Part shown: in pieces, positions 61,733 through 64,000 of the stretch
Layout of the letters: each line of letters opens with the position of its first letter
Numbering within the stretch: the first letter of the stretch is position 1
NCBI RefSeq assembly: GCF_001559865.1
Contig: NZ_LOHE01000002.1
Span: 1 to 64,000 of the forward strand
Direction: 5' to 3'
Source of the DNA: Abyssisolibacter fermentans
GTDB taxonomy: Bacteria > Bacillota > Clostridia > Tissierellales > MCWD3
DNA: 64,000 nt
Made by a program: the position numbers and the translations under genes
Notes under the pieces: model-generated
The model's input: the letters and a program-made list of their open reading frames with translations, nothing else
Databases searched by the model: none
Told to the model about the DNA's origin: nothing

Positions 61733-63142
61733 ATGAAAAAGTTTGATGTTGTTGTTTTAGGGAGTGGTCCAGCTGGTATAGAAGTATGCACAATACTCTC
61801 ACAGTCCAATAAAAGAGTATGTTTGATTGAAGAGAATCCTAATGCATTTGGTGGTGTCTGCGTTAACAAAGGGTGTATGCCAACAAAACACTTAGTAAAG
61901 GTAGCTGAGGTTATTGAATCAGGAAAAAAAGCCCATGAATTTGGTGTGAAAATTTCATCTATAGAGCCTAATATGGAACAAATTCATAATATGAAAGAAA
62001 TGTTGGTGAACAAGCTAGGTAGTATGCATCAAAAACATACTTCTGCTGAGATTATATTCGGACATGGACGTTTTGTTAGTAATGATGAAGTTGAAGTAAT
62101 GCATACTGATGGTTCTATAGAACGCGTTACTGGTAATCAATTCGTTATTGCGACAGGGTCTCGACCTAGATTAATACCAGGTATTGAAATTGATGGTCAA
62201 TATGTTTGCACTAGTGATGAATTACTAGATAATAATGTCATCCCTGAAAAATTACTAGTCGTTGGTGGTGGTGTGATTGGTCTTGAGTTTGCATCAATTT
62301 ATAAAAGCTATGGTTCTGATGTAACCTTGATAGAAGCAGCACCTAGAGTAATGCCAAATGAAGATGTTGACACAAGCATGATGGTCCAAGACTTGTTTAG
62401 CAAAAGAGGGATTGGTATATATCCTGCTACAAGTATAGAAAAGGCAGAGGTAGGAGATGGTAAAGTTATTTGTACATTTACTGGGAGTTATTCTGATGGA
62501 GCTTCATTTGATAAAGTTCTAATAGGCGTAGGAAGACAACCAAATACTGATGATCTTGGACTAGAAAATACAGACATCGAGGTTGATAAAGGTTTTATTA
62601 AAGTAAATGATTATTTACAAACGAATGTACCACATATTTATGCAGCCGGTGATGTGGTTCCTACTCTCATGCTTGCACATACAGCTGCCTATGAAAGCAT
62701 GATTATTACAACTAATATGATGCAGCCTGGAAGTATACCATACAATAACAAAGTTGCACCAAGAGTTGTATATACTAAACCAGAAATTGCTTCTGTAGGG
62801 CTAACAGAAGCAGAGGCTCATAAAGCATATGAAAAAATCAAAGTCATCAACTTTCCTATGGCTATGAATGGTAAGACAGTTATTGAACATGCTACTGAAG
62901 GCCGTATTAAACTTATATATAAATCAGATGATGGAGTAGTTCTTGGTGCAAGTATTGTAGGAAAGGGTGCAACAGAATTAATTCACGAATTAACACTGGC
63001 TGTGACTCATGGATTGACTATTAATGATTTAAAAAATACAGTTCATGCACATCCAACTTTATCAGAGAGCGTTTGGTTTGCAGTACTTAAAGGACAACCA
63101 TTTAGTTCTACTCAAGAGTTTATGGCTAGTATGCCAAAGTAG
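61733..63142 (+). CDS. FAD-dependent pyridine nucleotide-disulfide oxidoreductase
   Basis: The 469-residue protein resembles dihydrolipoamide dehydrogenase, mercuric reductase and glutathione reductase. The FAD-binding start VVLGSGPAGIEVCTIL and the redox disulfide GVCVNKGCMPTK (CxxxxC) are intact. The NAD(P)-binding motif VVGGGVIGLEFA and the C-terminal HAHPTLSE (catalytic His) are also present. There is no 2-oxoacid dehydrogenase nearby, so a stress or disulfide reductase role is more likely than a PDH E3. ATG 61733 with GGAGGG is preferred to an earlier in-frame start. It is divergent from HxlR. Confidence 0.9.
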   Translation: MKKFDVVVLGSGPAGIEVCTILSQSNKRVCLIEENPNAFGGVCVNKGCMPTKHLVKVAEVIESGKKAHEFGVKISSIEPNMEQIHNMKEMLVNKLGSMHQKHTSAEIIFGHGRFVSNDEVEVMHTDGSIERVTGNQFVIATGSRPRLIPGIEIDGQYVCTSDELLDNNVIPEKLLVVGGGVIGLEFASIYKSYGSDVTLIEAAPRVMPNEDVDTSMMVQDLFSKRGIGIYPATSIEKAEVGDGKVICTFTGSYSDGASFDKVLIGVGRQPNTDDLGLENTDIEVDKGFIKVNDYLQTNVPHIYAAGDVVPTLMLAHTAAYESMIITTNMMQPGSIPYNNKVAPRVVYTKPEIASVGLTEAEAHKAYEKIKVINFPMAMNGKTVIEHATEGRIKLIYKSDDGVVLGASIVGKGATELIHELTLAVTHGLTINDLKNTVHAHPTLSESVWFAVLKGQPFSSTQEFMASMPK

Positions 63143-63502
63143 AAAATTTGTTTGACTAGACACAGGAATTGCACTTATTGATAGAAAATGAGAATTAAAA
63201 AAGACAATTTGTATTTGCTAAGAAAGGGGTCAGTTTTTTTGATCTCTTTTTTTATTGTAGGTCATTTTTCGGAGAGAAATCGGATCAAAGCGAAGGGATT
63301 CGATGTCCGTGAGCTTTTAATAGTGCATGTTTAGTGAGGGATGAGTTTAAAAAATTCAATTTACTCTACTGAGTTAACTGTAAAATAAATAAGAAAAAAG
63401 TTATAATAAGGTTATAAGACTTTAATTAATATAAAGATATTAAATTATACAAAATAAAGTAAAATTATGACAGATCAAATTAAATTATGTGAAAGGAATG
63501 GT
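63143..63502. other. Terminator and spacer before the truncated PAS gene
   Basis: A hairpin (AAAGGGGTCA at 63223-63232 with TGATCTCTTT at 63240-63249, then TTTT) ends the reductase gene. Between 63270 and 63320 a GC-richer stretch contains CGGATCAAAGCGAAGGGATT, then CGATGTCCG, a possible small hairpin. The rest is AT-rich leader. Confidence 0.5.
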
Positions 63503-64000
63503 ATGAGGATGGAAGAAATGCTTATCCATTTTATTAATCAAATAGCAAATCCAGTTTTACTAGTAAATGAAACTGGGGAAATAGTTGTAACAAACAAATC
63601 AGCTGAGAAAATAATACAACTTTGCAGTATGCCTGATCAACTCAAAGTCAATCATATAGACCCTCTATTTTCTAACAACATGTTAGGAACATCAAAATTT
63701 CATAATAGGACTTTAATTATTAAGAATATATCCTTTTCAGTTAATGTCTATAAATTGAATATTAGTAATAATGATTTAGCATTTCTGTATATTTTTGATC
63801 AAACATCCATGACGTCTTCGGTGTTAGATGAAGTAATTGAAAATATCAGTGAAAAGGTAGCAATATATGATGGTAATGGTGTATTTTTGAAAGGCAATAA
63901 GGAAGTAGAAAAATTAGTTGGTAGAAAACTAGATTCATATGTTGGTCAAAAAGTTCAGTCTGTTATTAATAAATTGGGAATATACAATGCTGTAACGCCA
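63503..64000 (+). CDS. PAS-domain regulator, truncated by the window end
   Basis: The gene starts at ATG 63503 (AAAGGAATGGT as ribosome-binding site) and is open to the window end (166 codons). It encodes an N-terminal PAS domain (FINQIANPVLLVNETGEIVV, then NKSAEKIIQ) and the beginning of a second PAS domain (KVAIYDGNGVFLKGNKEVE). This arrangement is typical of sigma-54 activators such as the one at 49407, but the output domain is beyond the window. Confidence 0.7.
   Translation, partial: MRMEEMLIHFINQIANPVLLVNETGEIVVTNKSAEKIIQLCSMPDQLKVNHIDPLFSNNMLGTSKFHNRTLIIKNISFSVNVYKLNISNNDLAFLYIFDQTSMTSSVLDEVIENISEKVAIYDGNGVFLKGNKEVEKLVGRKLDSYVGQKVQSVINKLGIYNAVTP

Noticed and set aside
1-64000. CRISPR arrays, rRNA and tRNA genes, intact insertion sequences
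   Set aside because: No regularly spaced repeats, cloverleaf-like GTTCRA segments, rRNA motifs or complete transposase were seen.

Overview
This 64 kb window is very AT-rich, uses Gram-positive ribosome-binding sites (AGGAGG, AGGGGGG, GGTG) and encodes anaerobe enzymes: a glycyl-radical hydroxyproline dehydratase, many radical SAM proteins and U32-family iron-sulfur proteins. It also carries a bacterial GlnRS, a PRK06851-type ATPase and c-di-GMP proteins. Together these point to a strictly anaerobic member of the Clostridia. The genus cannot be fixed from the sequence alone. No rRNA, tRNA, CRISPR array, intact insertion sequence or replication origin was seen.

Layout. Positions 1-17110 hold ordinary or accessory genes: glnS, a DinB-like protein, an esterase, membrane proteins, a GGDEF/HD-GYP c-di-GMP enzyme with a nearby AraC regulator and a free-standing copy of its sensor domain, a membrane-anchored MutS-like ATPase, a double P-loop ATPase and an acyl-ACP thioesterase. 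Positions 17626-46076 are one co-directional block of about 32 genes that looks like an undescribed biosynthetic gene cluster. Positions 46242-49000 hold galU, a PH-domain membrane protein and a methyltransferase. Positions 49407-56222 form a hydroxyproline catabolic module: a sigma-54 activator, an activating enzyme and HypD behind a -24/-12 promoter, and a convergent P5C dehydrogenase. Positions 57705-60029 are a phenylalanine/shikimate operon (DAHP synthase and prephenate dehydratase) behind a Phe-rich leader peptide and terminator. The window ends with an HxlR regulator divergent from a flavin disulfide reductase, and a truncated PAS-domain gene.

The cluster. It combines a DAHP synthase, three radical SAM/SPASM enzymes with N-terminal recognition-like domains, a SPASM protein that lacks the radical SAM core, two B12-type radical SAM proteins and an FkbM methyltransferase. 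It also has two UbiU/UbiV-like U32 pairs, an acyl carrier protein, a ketosynthase plus a half-ketosynthase, four tandem GNAT-like proteins and a phosphopantetheinyl transferase. Two glycosyltransferase-like proteins, a sugar nucleotidyltransferase, a CPBP protease, a MacA/MacB-type exporter and an ABCB-type exporter complete the set. Inside it lies an unlisted 36-residue ORF with an AGGGGGG ribosome-binding site and a Cys-rich C-terminus (positions 37207-37317), the best precursor-peptide candidate. A second, 13-codon ORF ending in Cys (42843-42884) lies inside a long inverted repeat. My model is a heavily modified, probably lipidated and glycosylated RiPP. The two U32 pairs suggest O2-independent hydroxylation. 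Characterised U32 hydroxylases draw the oxygen from prephenate, which would explain a DAHP synthase at the head of the cluster. This is inference and is marked as such.

Several dispersed palindromic repeats lie in the intergenic spaces: a ~160 bp element at 15 kb and 47 kb, a ~44 bp hairpin element at 13.7, 54.4 and 54.5 kb, and GGGACGGT hairpins.
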